Source: Dietzia sp. JS16-p6b
GTDB taxonomy: Bacteria; Actinomycetota; Actinomycetes; Mycobacteriales; Mycobacteriaceae
NCBI RefSeq assembly: GCF_003052165.1
Contig: NZ_CP024869.1
Span: 434,001 to 498,000 of the forward strand
Length of the DNA stretch: 64,000 bases
Direction: 5' to 3'
The notes beneath the pieces are model-generated. The model saw nothing but the letters and a program-made list of their open reading frames with translations. It made no database searches and had not been told where the DNA came from. The translations under genes were made by a program, and so were the position numbers. Below are positions 55,114 through 63,665 of the stretch, one piece after another; the first letter of the stretch is position 1, and the number at the start of each line of letters is the position of its first letter.

Positions 55114-57339
55114 ATGGACGGAGCTTCATCGGCTTACCGAGTCGGAAGTCGGTCATTTCCCTCCGTGTGGGACGGCGCGACCCTGATCGCCTGTCGGCCG
55201 CTGCCGGAGTCGCGGGCGCTCACTCGGGTGGTGTCCGTCGCACAGTCCCTGGCGGCGACGGCGAGCATTCTGGAGGGTGGTCTGTCGCTGCGATTGGGGG
55301 TGGTCGACGGCAGTGGTGTGCAGCTGCGCGTGCGCTCCTCATCCAGGCAGGGTCCGGGGGCCGGTCAGGCGGTGGCCGATGCGCTGTTGCCGATCGGCGA
55401 CGTCACCGCGTGTACTGATCTCGTCTGCCCGGAAACGGTGTGGGTGTGGGATCTGGTGCCGGTCGTCGCCGGGGGTAGTCCCGGTTTCGTCACCGGGGCG
55501 GCAACGATGCCGCCCCGGTGGGAAGCACCCCGGGGTGGGTCTGCGTTGCTCGTCGAGATCGATGAACTCACCGGGCTCTTGTCGCGTCACCCGGACGTTG
55601 CATACTGCGTGGACGTGGAGGCCGGTTCATCGACCTCACCGGGCAGCACGGTCGTGCGTCCCCGTCTGGAATGTGTCACCGAGACGCTGCCCGTGACTGC
55701 GCAAGCACTGGTACAGCGCATTTTCCCGGGACTGCGGCCCGCTGGCCGCGAGCCTGGGGGCAGCAGGCCTGGCCTACTTGTGGAGTCTGACACTGTTCCT
55801 GCGGTGCTGCGGATGCCTGTCGCTACCGACGTCCCGCTGTCGGGGGTGGCCGTCGCGGCCGCCTCAGACAGGGCCGTAGCTCCCACCGTGGCGAGACACG
55901 GAGGACCCGATCAACAGACGCCAGGGGTGAGGCTGGGGTGTGCCCGGACCGCCGACCGTCGATCGGTGGACGTGCGGCTCACCGGGCATGAGCGGGAGCG
56001 GCACGTCCACATCCTGGGCAAGACCGGCACCGGCAAGTCCACACTGGTGGCGGCGATGGCCGGGGACCTCGCGGATGCCGGCGAATGCGTGATCGTCCTG
56101 GACCCGCACTCACAGTTAGTGGAGCGCATCGCGGCCGAACTGTCCGCCAAGGCGGCCAAGCGGGCGTGGTTTATCCGCGCCGGGGACCTGGACGATCCGT
56201 TCCGATTCAATCCGCTGGCCGTTGCCGATCCGCAGCACCGCGAGCTGGTCATCGCAGAGATCGGCGACATGTTTCAGCGCTTGTACGACCCTAAGAGCGA
56301 CGGGATTGTCGGACCTCGGTTCCTCGAGCGCTGCTCAATGGCGCTGCGTGCCTTGTGCACCATCTCTGGGCCGCGCGCCTCCTTACTGGACGTACCGGGA
56401 TTCTTTGCTGACGACCGACTGGTCGAGGCTGTGAAGAACCATCCGGGCACTGAACCCCGACTCGCACGCTGGCTTGGTAACGAGAGAGCCCTGAAGCGCT
56501 CCACTGAAAATGGCGATCTGCACGCGTGGGTGTCCTCCAAGTTCGAGCAGATCTCCGGAACCTCGGCAATGCGGTCAATCCTGGGCACCGGGGAGAACTC
56601 CATCGACTGGGGGCAGGCGATGGATGCCGGTCGAATAATCCTCATCGATCTGTCCCTAGCCACTCTCGGAGAGACAGCGTCACGGCTGCTCGGGATGCTC
56701 CTTGTCAATGCTGTGTGGACCGCGGCGCTGCGCCGGGGTGGCACCACCCCGGTGACGTTGATGATCGATGAAGCACACAGCCTGCATAGCGGGTCGATGG
56801 ACCGGATCCTGTCCGAGGGCCGCAAGTTCGGTCTCTCCCTGGTTCTGGCACACCAGTATCTCGACCAGTTGGCCCCCGAACTGCGTTCCGCTCTGGATGG
56901 CAATGTCGGCACTACCGTGGCGTTTCGTACCTCTCCCGCCGACGGCCGAGCCCTGGCCGAGCGGTTCGCCGACCCCGTTTCTGCTATTGACCTGCCAATC
57001 CTGCCCGACTTGCAGGCGCTGACTCTGCGGTCGACGGACACACTGGCTGCCCGGCCTTTCACCCTGCACATCGACCACAATGACCGGCCAACTCGCCGCC
57101 ACGACCGCAGCGAGCAGACGGTGGGAGACAACACCCGCCACGACCTCGTCGACCCCTACCGCAACGCACGCCCGCTATTTGGTACCGACCGACTTTCCCA
57201 GGCTTACAGCCACCTGGAACACACTGGCCCCCTAGCCCCTGCGCCCAGAAACCCCGACGCTGTCCCGCGATCGGATTTCCTGGAGGAGTGGCTGGCCAAG
57301 CGTGCCTTCGCCCACCCCACCATCACGGAGCAGCAATGA
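55114..57339 (+). CDS. HerA/VirD4-type ATPase
   Basis: A 741-residue P-loop ATPase of the HerA-FtsK/TraG class. An N-terminal region of about 250 residues with no assignment precedes the motor. Walker A is GKTGTGKST at 302-310 (K308), then VIVLDPHSQLVERIA, Walker B VTLMIDEAHS (D552, E553), and GLSLVLAHQYLDQL with the sensor Gln. Proteins of this kind pump or recruit DNA or protein substrates at membranes. Similar DUF87/TraG-like ATPases occur on conjugative elements and in defence systems. GAAAGG precedes the ATG. The next gene overlaps its stop codon. Confidence 0.85.
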   Translation: MDGASSAYRVGSRSFPSVWDGATLIACRPLPESRALTRVVSVAQSLAATASILEGGLSLRLGVVDGSGVQLRVRSSSRQGPGAGQAVADALLPIGDVTACTDLVCPETVWVWDLVPVVAGGSPGFVTGAATMPPRWEAPRGGSALLVEIDELTGLLSRHPDVAYCVDVEAGSSTSPGSTVVRPRLECVTETLPVTAQALVQRIFPGLRPAGREPGGSRPGLLVESDTVPAVLRMPVATDVPLSGVAVAAASDRAVAPTVARHGGPDQQTPGVRLGCARTADRRSVDVRLTGHERERHVHILGKTGTGKSTLVAAMAGDLADAGECVIVLDPHSQLVERIAAELSAKAAKRAWFIRAGDLDDPFRFNPLAVADPQHRELVIAEIGDMFQRLYDPKSDGIVGPRFLERCSMALRALCTISGPRASLLDVPGFFADDRLVEAVKNHPGTEPRLARWLGNERALKRSTENGDLHAWVSSKFEQISGTSAMRSILGTGENSIDWGQAMDAGRIILIDLSLATLGETASRLLGMLLVNAVWTAALRRGGTTPVTLMIDEAHSLHSGSMDRILSEGRKFGLSLVLAHQYLDQLAPELRSALDGNVGTTVAFRTSPADGRALAERFADPVSAIDLPILPDLQALTLRSTDTLAARPFTLHIDHNDRPTRRHDRSEQTVGDNTRHDLVDPYRNARPLFGTDRLSQAYSHLEHTGPLAPAPRNPDAVPRSDFLEEWLAKRAFAHPTITEQQ

Positions 57340-58070
57340 GCGTTGATGACCTCACCTTCACCCTGACTTCCGACCACCTGAGCAAGCACCTGCCCGGGCT
57401 TGCACCAGCCGTGCTCACCGAGCTGTCCCTACTGACCGCCGATCACATCATCGACCGCGTGGGCGCAGCCCTCTCCGAAGGAATGTCCGACACGCATCTC
57501 GAGGAATTCGATGCGATCTCCGGCGACCATGACGACGCCACCGCATGGCTCGAGCAGATGCGACCTGGATACCAAGAACTCACTCCGCAGGTCGTTGACG
57601 CGGAGCTGGAGAAGACTGTGCGGGCGGTTCTGGCCAACGACCCCGAAGCCGGACGACCCCTCGACACCACCGCCCTACCCCTGCCCGACTGGGATTCAAT
57701 CGTCAACACCCTCAGTGGGCGCTACTCGACCGAAGACACCAACGATCACCGCGTCATACTGGCCCTCCAGCACCCAGGTCGTCGCCCCCTCCACCTTGGG
57801 GTGGCCGCCCGCGAGTGGTGGCTTGAGGTGTTCTGCAGCTTTGGGAACGTCTCCGATGCTCACCTGACTGCGGCATGTCGAACCGCCCTGACCGCCGGCC
57901 GAGCGGGAATCGTGGCCTTCGAGGACAGCATGATCATTCGGTTTGCCCAACCCAGTGCCGGACTGACCGTTCACGGTCTCGACGCCGCGATCAGCGAGGT
58001 CTTCACCACCGCACGCGCCGTCATCGACGCCCTGCAGGCCACACCCGCTGACAGTCGCAGCGACAACTGA
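57336..58070 (+). CDS. DUF5663-like protein coupled to the ATPase
   Basis: A 244-residue soluble protein that starts in the ATPase stop codon (ATGA). The helical N-terminal 60 residues (LAPAVLTELSLLTADHIIDR, VGAALSEGMSDTHLEEFDAI) resemble DUF5663. The rest is alpha/beta without recognised motifs. Tight coupling suggests it is a partner or loading factor of the ATPase. Confidence 0.65.
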   Translation: MSVDDLTFTLTSDHLSKHLPGLAPAVLTELSLLTADHIIDRVGAALSEGMSDTHLEEFDAISGDHDDATAWLEQMRPGYQELTPQVVDAELEKTVRAVLANDPEAGRPLDTTALPLPDWDSIVNTLSGRYSTEDTNDHRVILALQHPGRRPLHLGVAAREWWLEVFCSFGNVSDAHLTAACRTALTAGRAGIVAFEDSMIIRFAQPSAGLTVHGLDAAISEVFTTARAVIDALQATPADSRSDN

Positions 58071-58150
58071 CAACACGAAGTGCGGGGGCATCTCGTGGGC
58101 ACCCCCAAGACCGTCGGTTCCCAACGGAGTGGTGGCGAGTTCCCCGGGTT

Positions 58151-58350
58151 ACCGACGCGGAATCGATCCTCAACCGGATTGTCGGCGCCGGGCGAGGCCA
58201 TCGGCCTTGGCGACCACAGACGACATCTCGCCACGGCAACCCTTAGCAGCCCAGTTCTCCATGTGCACCAGTGCTGAGGCGCGCCAGCGCCGATATTCCA
58301 TCCCCCGTCCGATCGAGACCCGATCATCCGAACCGTACCTTGCGAAAAGT
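58151..58350 (+). pseudogene. Third IS21 remnant (3' end of istB and right terminal repeat)
   Basis: AATCGATCCTCAACCGGATT and ACATCTCGCCACGGCAACCC match the end of istB at 54530-54624. CCCGATCATCCGAACC at 58319-58334 matches the right terminal repeat of copy 2, with 18 of 21 bases conserved overall. The rest of that element is gone. It shows an older insertion of the same subtype next to the ATPase operon. Confidence 0.8.
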
Positions 58351-58389
58351 GCCTTCATCTACAACGGCGGTCCAGTAGCGTCACCGGTC

Positions 58390-58827
58390 ATGCTCCAGCC
58401 GGCAGGGGATACACGTCTTTCGATCGATTACGTCAACTACACGGGCGAGAGAGCATGGCGTTCCGTGACGCCGATACGAGTCTGGTTCGGCACGACCGAC
58501 TATCATCCCGAGGCTCGGTGGCTGCTCGAGGCATTCGACAACGAACGCGGCGACACCCGCAATTTTGCGGTTGCGAATATCATCTCCTGGCGCAATCCGA
58601 ACGGCCCGGGTGGCGACGTGGTCCGAGGCGTATATCGCCACTTCAAAGGCAAGTTGTACCAGGTGATCGATGTGGTCCGGCACAGTGAAGACGACGGCGT
58701 TCTGGTGCTGTATCGCCCCTTGTACGGCGAATTCAATCTATGGGTTCGCCCTGTGGAAGTGTTTACCGAGTCAATCGTGTCCGACGGGCGATCAATCCCC
58801 AGGTTCGAGTTGCTTGCTCCCATCTAG
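58390..58827 (+). CDS. WYL-C-like / DUF1653 two-domain small protein
   Basis: A 145-residue protein. The first 70 residues (LSIDYVNYTGERAWRSVTPI, YHPEARWLLEAFDNERGDTR) look like the C-terminal part of WYL-type ligand-binding regions. The last 60 (VYRHFKGKLYQVIDVVRHSE, VLYRPLYGEFNLWVRPVEVF) match DUF1653. Small DUF1653 proteins are common but uncharacterised. The start is the first Met after the IS21 remnant; the true N-terminus may have been lost with that insertion. Confidence 0.7.
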   Translation: MLQPAGDTRLSIDYVNYTGERAWRSVTPIRVWFGTTDYHPEARWLLEAFDNERGDTRNFAVANIISWRNPNGPGGDVVRGVYRHFKGKLYQVIDVVRHSEDDGVLVLYRPLYGEFNLWVRPVEVFTESIVSDGRSIPRFELLAPI

Positions 58828-58857
58828 GGGAGGCGAAGAACAGCTCGCCCAACTGAC

Positions 58858-59096
58858 CCGCCCCCCGCTGAGCAGGTGAGACCACGCGTGCGGGCACGGG
58901 CCGCCTGCATCTTCTTACGCTTCCCAGCGGGTGACCTCTCCCAGCGTGCACCACACCGTCGGGGCAGAGGCGACCGGCCCCAAGCCGCCGAATTGGTGAC
59001 GCAGGAGATGGATTCGCCGCCCTCGGCGAGCACCACCGCGACATTGGTCAGTACCCGCCCGCAGTCATGGACAGCGATGAAGCGTCGACGCCCCAT
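58858..59096 (-). pseudogene. Probable transposase remnant (IS1380-like N-terminus)
   Basis: The minus strand reads RRRFIAVHDCGRVLTNVAVV and LAEGGESISC. This resembles the early part of IS1380-family transposases (GRVLTDLAVMLADGG), then loses frame. Short and frameshifted, so only tentative. The remaining bases from 58828 to 59168 hold no other supported feature. Confidence 0.3.
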
Positions 59097-59168
59097 GGCC
59101 TCGGACAGCTCAGTCGTCTGACACGGTCCGCCAGAAGGGAATCCGCAGGTTCCAGTGAATCACCGGGG

Positions 59169-59534
59169 TCAGTTCGTCAACTTCACTGCGTTCCTCACCG
59201 GTTTTCTATGCCTGCCCGAAGTGCCGCGACGTTTGCTGGGCAGTAGTAGCCGCCGGACTTGCTCGGCGAGTGAGATCGGGATCCACTGGAGCAGGCCCTG
59301 CCACATGGCGGCGACGATCAGGGGCTCATCTCGGATCGTTTCGACGGCCCGGCGGCCTGCTTCCGGTAGGACCGGAACCGCCTGGATGTCGAGCCGAGCA
59401 GTCGGGTCGTTCCAGACCGTGGTCCGCAAGTCCGAAACCGCTTCATGCTCGGTGACTTTCCCGAGCTGCAGCTGACGATGGACGCGCGCGGACGCAGCGA
59501 CGACAACATCGACTACGGATTCCTTGTCGCTCAC
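59169..59534 (-). CDS. Small hypothetical protein
   Basis: A 121-residue helical, basic protein starting GTG (MSDKESVVDVVVAASARVHR) with GGAG close upstream. Codon use is consistent with coding and the first 90 residues are well formed; the C-terminus is Arg/Lys-rich. No family is recognised. Confidence 0.5.
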   Translation of the reverse strand: MSDKESVVDVVVAASARVHRQLQLGKVTEHEAVSDLRTTVWNDPTARLDIQAVPVLPEAGRRAVETIRDEPLIVAAMWQGLLQWIPISLAEQVRRLLLPSKRRGTSGRHRKPVRNAVKLTN

Positions 59535-59910
59535 AGCACTCCATGATGCTGGAGGTGCCGGTTCGAACCCGACAGATCCGACAAAGCCGATCGGTTTCGA
59601 ACGGCCCCTGCAGCGCTACCGAGAAAATGAGCTCGCATTCATGTCTCGTTTGGTCGGTAGTCACGGTTGCTGCGACCTCGAAACCGCCGCCGAGCAGTGG
59701 CGGTCCGGCAATCGGATCGCGGCGCTGCTCTCGGCGGATGCCGATCCTGACGATCCCCATTCAGACCGATCAGCCCACTGGCGGATGATCGAACACCTGA
59801 GGTGCGGCCGCCGATCAGCCGCTTAACCAACGTCTACGTCATTACATCCACGTGCCGCGTGCAGACCCGAAAACTCGACTCCGCCGACGCAAGACGCCGC
59901 GACAGGGCTC
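59535..59910. other. Spacer with an unconvincing frame
   Basis: A plus-strand frame (ATG 59641 to 59826) reads MSRLVGSHGCCDLETAAEQW, which could be a 61-residue protein or the end of a lost gene. No ribosome site or family supports it. Confidence 0.25.
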
Positions 59911-60108
59911 TCAGACGTAGTTGACGTTGAGATCGTTCAGGAAGCGCCTCAAGTTGGGTAGATTCTTTGCCTTCTCATCCAGCTTCTTGTAAATCGCGTT
60001 GTCGCTGGAGAGCGTCCTCTTGTCGCTCTTCTCCTTGAGGTACGCCATGTCCTTCTGGTATCCACTGAGATCTGCCACTGTTCCTCCAACGCTCCCCGCT
60101 GTTCCCAT
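59911..60108 (-). CDS. Small lysine-rich hypothetical protein
   Basis: A 65-residue protein (MGTAGSVGGTVADLSGYQKD, then charged helix YLKEKSDKRTLSSDNAIYKK). It has clearly lower GC than the surrounding genes. It is divergent from the gene at 60156 with a 47-base spacer. GGAGGAAC-type sequence lies before the ATG. It resembles the C-terminal end of polymorphic toxins or small antitoxin-like proteins but cannot be assigned. Confidence 0.5.
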   Translation of the reverse strand: MGTAGSVGGTVADLSGYQKDMAYLKEKSDKRTLSSDNAIYKKLDEKAKNLPNLRRFLNDLNVNYV

Positions 60109-60155
60109 GAACAGCTACTGTGAACCATAGCTTATGTGCACGGAAGGGGACTGTG

Positions 60156-60590
60156 GTGCAATCTGATCCAACGCAAGCTCAGTTGATGGTGGAAATGTTC
60201 CACGAGCTTCGATCGAACCTAGGGCCGATCAACCCCGTGGTTTATGCCGAACACGGCGACGCCGATACTCTCGTTAGGGTCCTTGTTCGAGGCGAGACAC
60301 TAGGCTTTCGTGAGTCGGTCAGCGAGAGCCGCGGCGGCTATTTGATACTTAAGCGCGAAGGTGGAGCTGAGTATGCCTTCGGCGCATTCCGCACGCTTAC
60401 TGGTACAAAGTCGTTCGGCGTCTTCTTTCTGCTCGATCCAGGTGAGCGCAGCGGTGAGGCGCATCGGATGCTTATCGAAGGCCTCAATGCCGTCCTGTTC
60501 TTGGAGGTTATGAACTTATCGTCTGACTCAACCCCGGTACCCATCGAGGAGATTGTCCGAACCGGGGAAGGATATCCACTCTGGATCTAA
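60156..60590 (+). CDS. Small alpha/beta protein, possibly an immunity protein
   Basis: A 144-residue acidic protein of alternating helices and strands (MVEMFHELRSNLGPINPVVY, ESRGGYLILKREGGAEYAFG, LFLEVMNLS). Base composition is lower in GC than the core genes. The GTG at 60156 is preferred because GGAAGGGGA lies 6 bases upstream. Size, acidity and pairing with a small divergent gene recall immunity proteins of contact-dependent toxins, but no family is recognised. Confidence 0.55.
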   Translation: MQSDPTQAQLMVEMFHELRSNLGPINPVVYAEHGDADTLVRVLVRGETLGFRESVSESRGGYLILKREGGAEYAFGAFRTLTGTKSFGVFFLLDPGERSGEAHRMLIEGLNAVLFLEVMNLSSDSTPVPIEEIVRTGEGYPLWI

Positions 60591-61008
60591 GGTAGGAATG
60601 TAGGGACTTGCTGCTCGGGTGCGCAGGTAGTTTATCCCCATGGGGACTACGACGGTCTACGTCGCGTCGGTCTACTCCTCGGACTCCGAGGCTGTCCATC
60701 TGCACCATTGCGGCGCACTTTCCAGACCGTGCTCCACCAGCCCAAAAAGTGGTAAGTCGGCGACTCGATGTCCTCCTATGCAAAGGTTATGTGCGGCCCG
60801 AACTGGAATGGGCTGCGGACAAATCGAGGGAGAGGTCGAGTTCGCGCGATTGGCACACCGGCACCGTTAGCTTCACATAAGGTGAATTCTCGGCCTCATG
60901 TGCCGCACGGTAAGGGCCTATGTCTGAGACAGTAACCACGATCCGCAGCACTAAGGCCCCTATCAGCGTGCGTCAACTGCGGGCGTCGACCTTATCCGCA
61001 AGTCGCAA
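60591..61008. other. Gene-free right edge of the accessory island
   Basis: About 420 bases. Short frames here (for example from ATG 60640) are arginine/serine-rich and look non-coding. The chromosome-like genes resume at 61009. No tRNA, integrase or repeat matching the left edge is visible. Confidence 0.4.
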
Positions 61009-62109
61009 TCACTCAGCCATATCCCCCCACCCGCCGAACCCCGACGGGTCGTGCCGGCCCATGGTGGCGTGCTCGAACAGCCCCCAGCCCACATCGCCGT
61101 TGCAGGTCGCGCGGGCCACGTGGTCCACGACGTTGAACGGCAGCATGCCCACCACGTCAGGGGAGGTCATGTCGTAGGTGACGGACTCACTCCAGTCGCG
61201 GCCCATCCAGCGACCGTGCGACCAGGCCGGGTCGCCCACGTAGCCCGCGCCCATGCTCAGCGGGACCCCGCCCAGCGTCTCGACCTCCAGCAACAACGGC
61301 TCACCGCGAGGAGTGGTCAGGTGCAGCCGGGCGCACTCCGGATGACGGGTGCCGGGGCGGTAGTCGACCTCCAGTCGTGGCCAACCCAACTGCTCGATCC
61401 GTCCGTCGGCGAACACCCGGCTCGCGTGGTTCAGCGTGCGGTGCCCGTCGGGGCTCTCCTGCAGGATCACGACCATCGCGTAGTCGTCGAAGCGCAGCGG
61501 GATGTACGTCCACCAGAACCCCTCGCGCGGCTCGGCCGCCCACCGGCCCGGCGGATCGGACTCGCCGCTCGGGCGGATCCCCCACGAGCGGTCCCGGGTG
61601 CCCAGCCACACGTCGGGGTCGACGGAGAAGTCACGGCCGTCCACCGAGAGCGTTCCCGACCAGCTGCCGACCTGCGCGAACCGGCTCGCGTCCAGCATCG
61701 CGCGCGTGCCCTCCAGTAGGACGTGCCGGTCCTCGAGCACCGCATCGAACGAGCCCTGCCAGGTCATGTCCATCGACAAGTCCGGGTGCTCGCAGATCAG
61801 GCGCAACGACCGCAGCGGGTCGATCACCTCGATCCGATACCCGCCCACCGCCGGCTCCAGCGACCGCGACTCGAGTGCGTCGGAGAACCGCACCGACCGC
61901 TGGGTGTCGCCGTGGCGCACTGTCGCGAACGCGTCCACCACGCCGAGGTTGGGATACACCCCGAACCCGGTCACCAGGAACACCTCCCCGGTGCGGTCGT
62001 GCGCGTTGAAGTAGTAGCGGTCGTAGAAGTTCCGATCGCTCGTGCCCACCTGCGCCATCGGCAGCGGCGTCTGGTGGACGGGGAACTCGTCGAGCGGGGT
62101 GGGTTTCAC
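61009..62109 (-). CDS. AttH-like / DUF7065-type hypothetical protein
   Basis: A 366-residue beta-rich protein (FYDRYYFNAHDRTGEVFLVT, GFGVYPNLGVVDAFATVRHG, GTRDRSWGIRPSGE). The layout resembles the lipocalin-like AttH/DUF7064-7065 proteins that accompany phosphotransferase genes in mycobacteria and relatives. It is probably co-transcribed with the phosphotransferase upstream, separated by 75 bases. Its biochemical function is unknown. Confidence 0.7.
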   Translation of the reverse strand: MKPTPLDEFPVHQTPLPMAQVGTSDRNFYDRYYFNAHDRTGEVFLVTGFGVYPNLGVVDAFATVRHGDTQRSVRFSDALESRSLEPAVGGYRIEVIDPLRSLRLICEHPDLSMDMTWQGSFDAVLEDRHVLLEGTRAMLDASRFAQVGSWSGTLSVDGRDFSVDPDVWLGTRDRSWGIRPSGESDPPGRWAAEPREGFWWTYIPLRFDDYAMVVILQESPDGHRTLNHASRVFADGRIEQLGWPRLEVDYRPGTRHPECARLHLTTPRGEPLLLEVETLGGVPLSMGAGYVGDPAWSHGRWMGRDWSESVTYDMTSPDVVGMLPFNVVDHVARATCNGDVGWGLFEHATMGRHDPSGFGGWGDMAE

Positions 62110-62184
62110 GTGGATCCTCGGGCAGTAGTCGGCCGCTGGGGCAGCGGGGAAGAGGCTGGTGGGAGCGGCGGGCCGGTGGCGTGG

Positions 62185-63363
62185 TCAGTCGGCGATGAGC
62201 TGCGCCAACTTGGTGTGGTGGAGGACGTACTCGTCCGGGTGGGCGGGGGTCTCCACCTCGCCGAAGTGGATACGACGGCGAGTGATCCGCGACAGGATCA
62301 CGGCCTGCCGCAGCCCCGCGTACACGTAGTAGAACGGCAGATCCCGGACCGTGGATCCGGTGAGGTGCTCGTACTGCTCGACGACCTCGCTGTGCTCGAA
62401 CAGGTCCGGAATCCCGGGGAAGTCAAAGGCCACCGCGAGTTCCTGGAAGACGTCGTGGAAATACAGGAACCAGCCCAGGTCCACCTCGGGCGGCGCGATG
62501 GTGGCCATTTCCCAGTCCAGGACTGCGGTCGGTCGGGTTCCGTCGTAGAGAATGTTGCCGATCCGCGCATCGCCCCAGCTCAGGGTGTCCGGGCTGGTCT
62601 CGTCGGGCCAGTGGGCCTCGATCCAGTCGAAAGCTCGGTCGATGACGGGGATGGTCAACCCGTCCTCGCGGGTCGTCCACTGGTAGTAGGCGCGCTGCTC
62701 ATCCACGTGGGCGCGCAGCGCGCTCATGCCGGGGGCGGGGGCGAGCGAGGACACCAGGTCGGCGGGCTGCGGGATCTGGTGAATCGCCGCCAACACGGCC
62801 AGGGACTCCTGTTGCACCTCCCGCCGCTGCTCGGGGTCCATCTCCAGGAGCCAGCCGTCGAAGACGTACGGGGGGTTGTCGACCGGGGCCCGGCCGCTGG
62901 CCCGGTCCATCACCAGGAAAGGAGTGCCGAGAACGGCCGGGTCCTGCTCGAGCCAGCGGACGCGGGGGACCGGTAGGTCGGTGTTCTCGCGGACCACTCT
63001 CATCACGTCGAACTGTTTCTGCAGGTCGTAGACGGGGAACACCGGGAACGCGTCGTCCTGCGGGCACATCCGGGCCACCAACTCCACGGACTGGCGCTCG
63101 CTCGACCCGGCCGGGGTCCACGCGGCGTCGAACAGTACCGAGATGTTGGACATCCCCGAGCTCTCCGGCCGGCTCACCGCAGCGACCTCGACCCCGGCGT
63201 CGGAGTCGACCTCGTCCCGGCCGGCCAACCACAGGGTCAGGCGCTCGCGGAACTCATCGAGGTCGGCCTCGCCCGAGGTGATGCGTTGGTTGAGTGGTTC
63301 GTCTGATCGCGTCGATGTCGAACTGGACTCGGTGGACGTCACCTGCGTCGCATGGTCAGTCAT
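62185..63363 (-). CDS. APH/choline-kinase-type phosphotransferase
   Basis: A 392-residue protein of the phosphotransferase family that includes aminoglycoside and choline kinases. Visible motifs are the nucleotide-loop region SSGMSNISVLFDA, the catalytic loop LSWGDARIGNILYDG (WGD in place of HGD, as usual in the ACAD10-like subgroup) and the metal-binding AVLDWEMATI. The substrate is unknown. The ATG start at 63363 gives MTDHATQV and a 40-residue polar lead. Confidence 0.85.
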   Translation of the reverse strand: MTDHATQVTSTESSSTSTRSDEPLNQRITSGEADLDEFRERLTLWLAGRDEVDSDAGVEVAAVSRPESSGMSNISVLFDAAWTPAGSSERQSVELVARMCPQDDAFPVFPVYDLQKQFDVMRVVRENTDLPVPRVRWLEQDPAVLGTPFLVMDRASGRAPVDNPPYVFDGWLLEMDPEQRREVQQESLAVLAAIHQIPQPADLVSSLAPAPGMSALRAHVDEQRAYYQWTTREDGLTIPVIDRAFDWIEAHWPDETSPDTLSWGDARIGNILYDGTRPTAVLDWEMATIAPPEVDLGWFLYFHDVFQELAVAFDFPGIPDLFEHSEVVEQYEHLTGSTVRDLPFYYVYAGLRQAVILSRITRRRIHFGEVETPAHPDEYVLHHTKLAQLIAD

Positions 63364-63665
63364 CTGGTGTGGACCCTTCGTGCGGACCTGCCGCGCGGGC
63401 GGTACCCGCGCTCGGATCAGTGTGACCCACAGCACATGAGGAAGTGCTCGAAATGCGCAACCCGGCGCCGTTCCCGCCGGAGTGAAGGCGCGCGTTGTCG
63501 TCGTCGTCATACTCAGGCGTAGAGGCGGACCGCCTGGCGTCCCACCCGGGGGGTGGGGGTGACTACAGGGGTTTCGATGATCCGTCACCGATCCCCTCGC
63601 GTCGGTAGCCTCGGATCGCGGGTCGTGCCGACTCGAAACCTCGAAAAGTGAACGCAGGAGAAGGT
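63364..63665. other. Divergent spacer
   Basis: About 300 bases between divergent genes that should hold both promoters. No repeats or coding frames are supported. Confidence 0.4.

Noticed and set aside
60608-60880. Two overlapping frames at the right island edge
   Set aside because: Both are Arg/Ser/Cys-rich with no start-site support or family.
22213-61008. Whole island as a prophage or conjugative element
   Set aside because: No capsid, terminase, relaxase, T4SS or tyrosine integrase genes, no tRNA and no flanking direct repeats could be found. The HerA-like ATPase alone is not enough.
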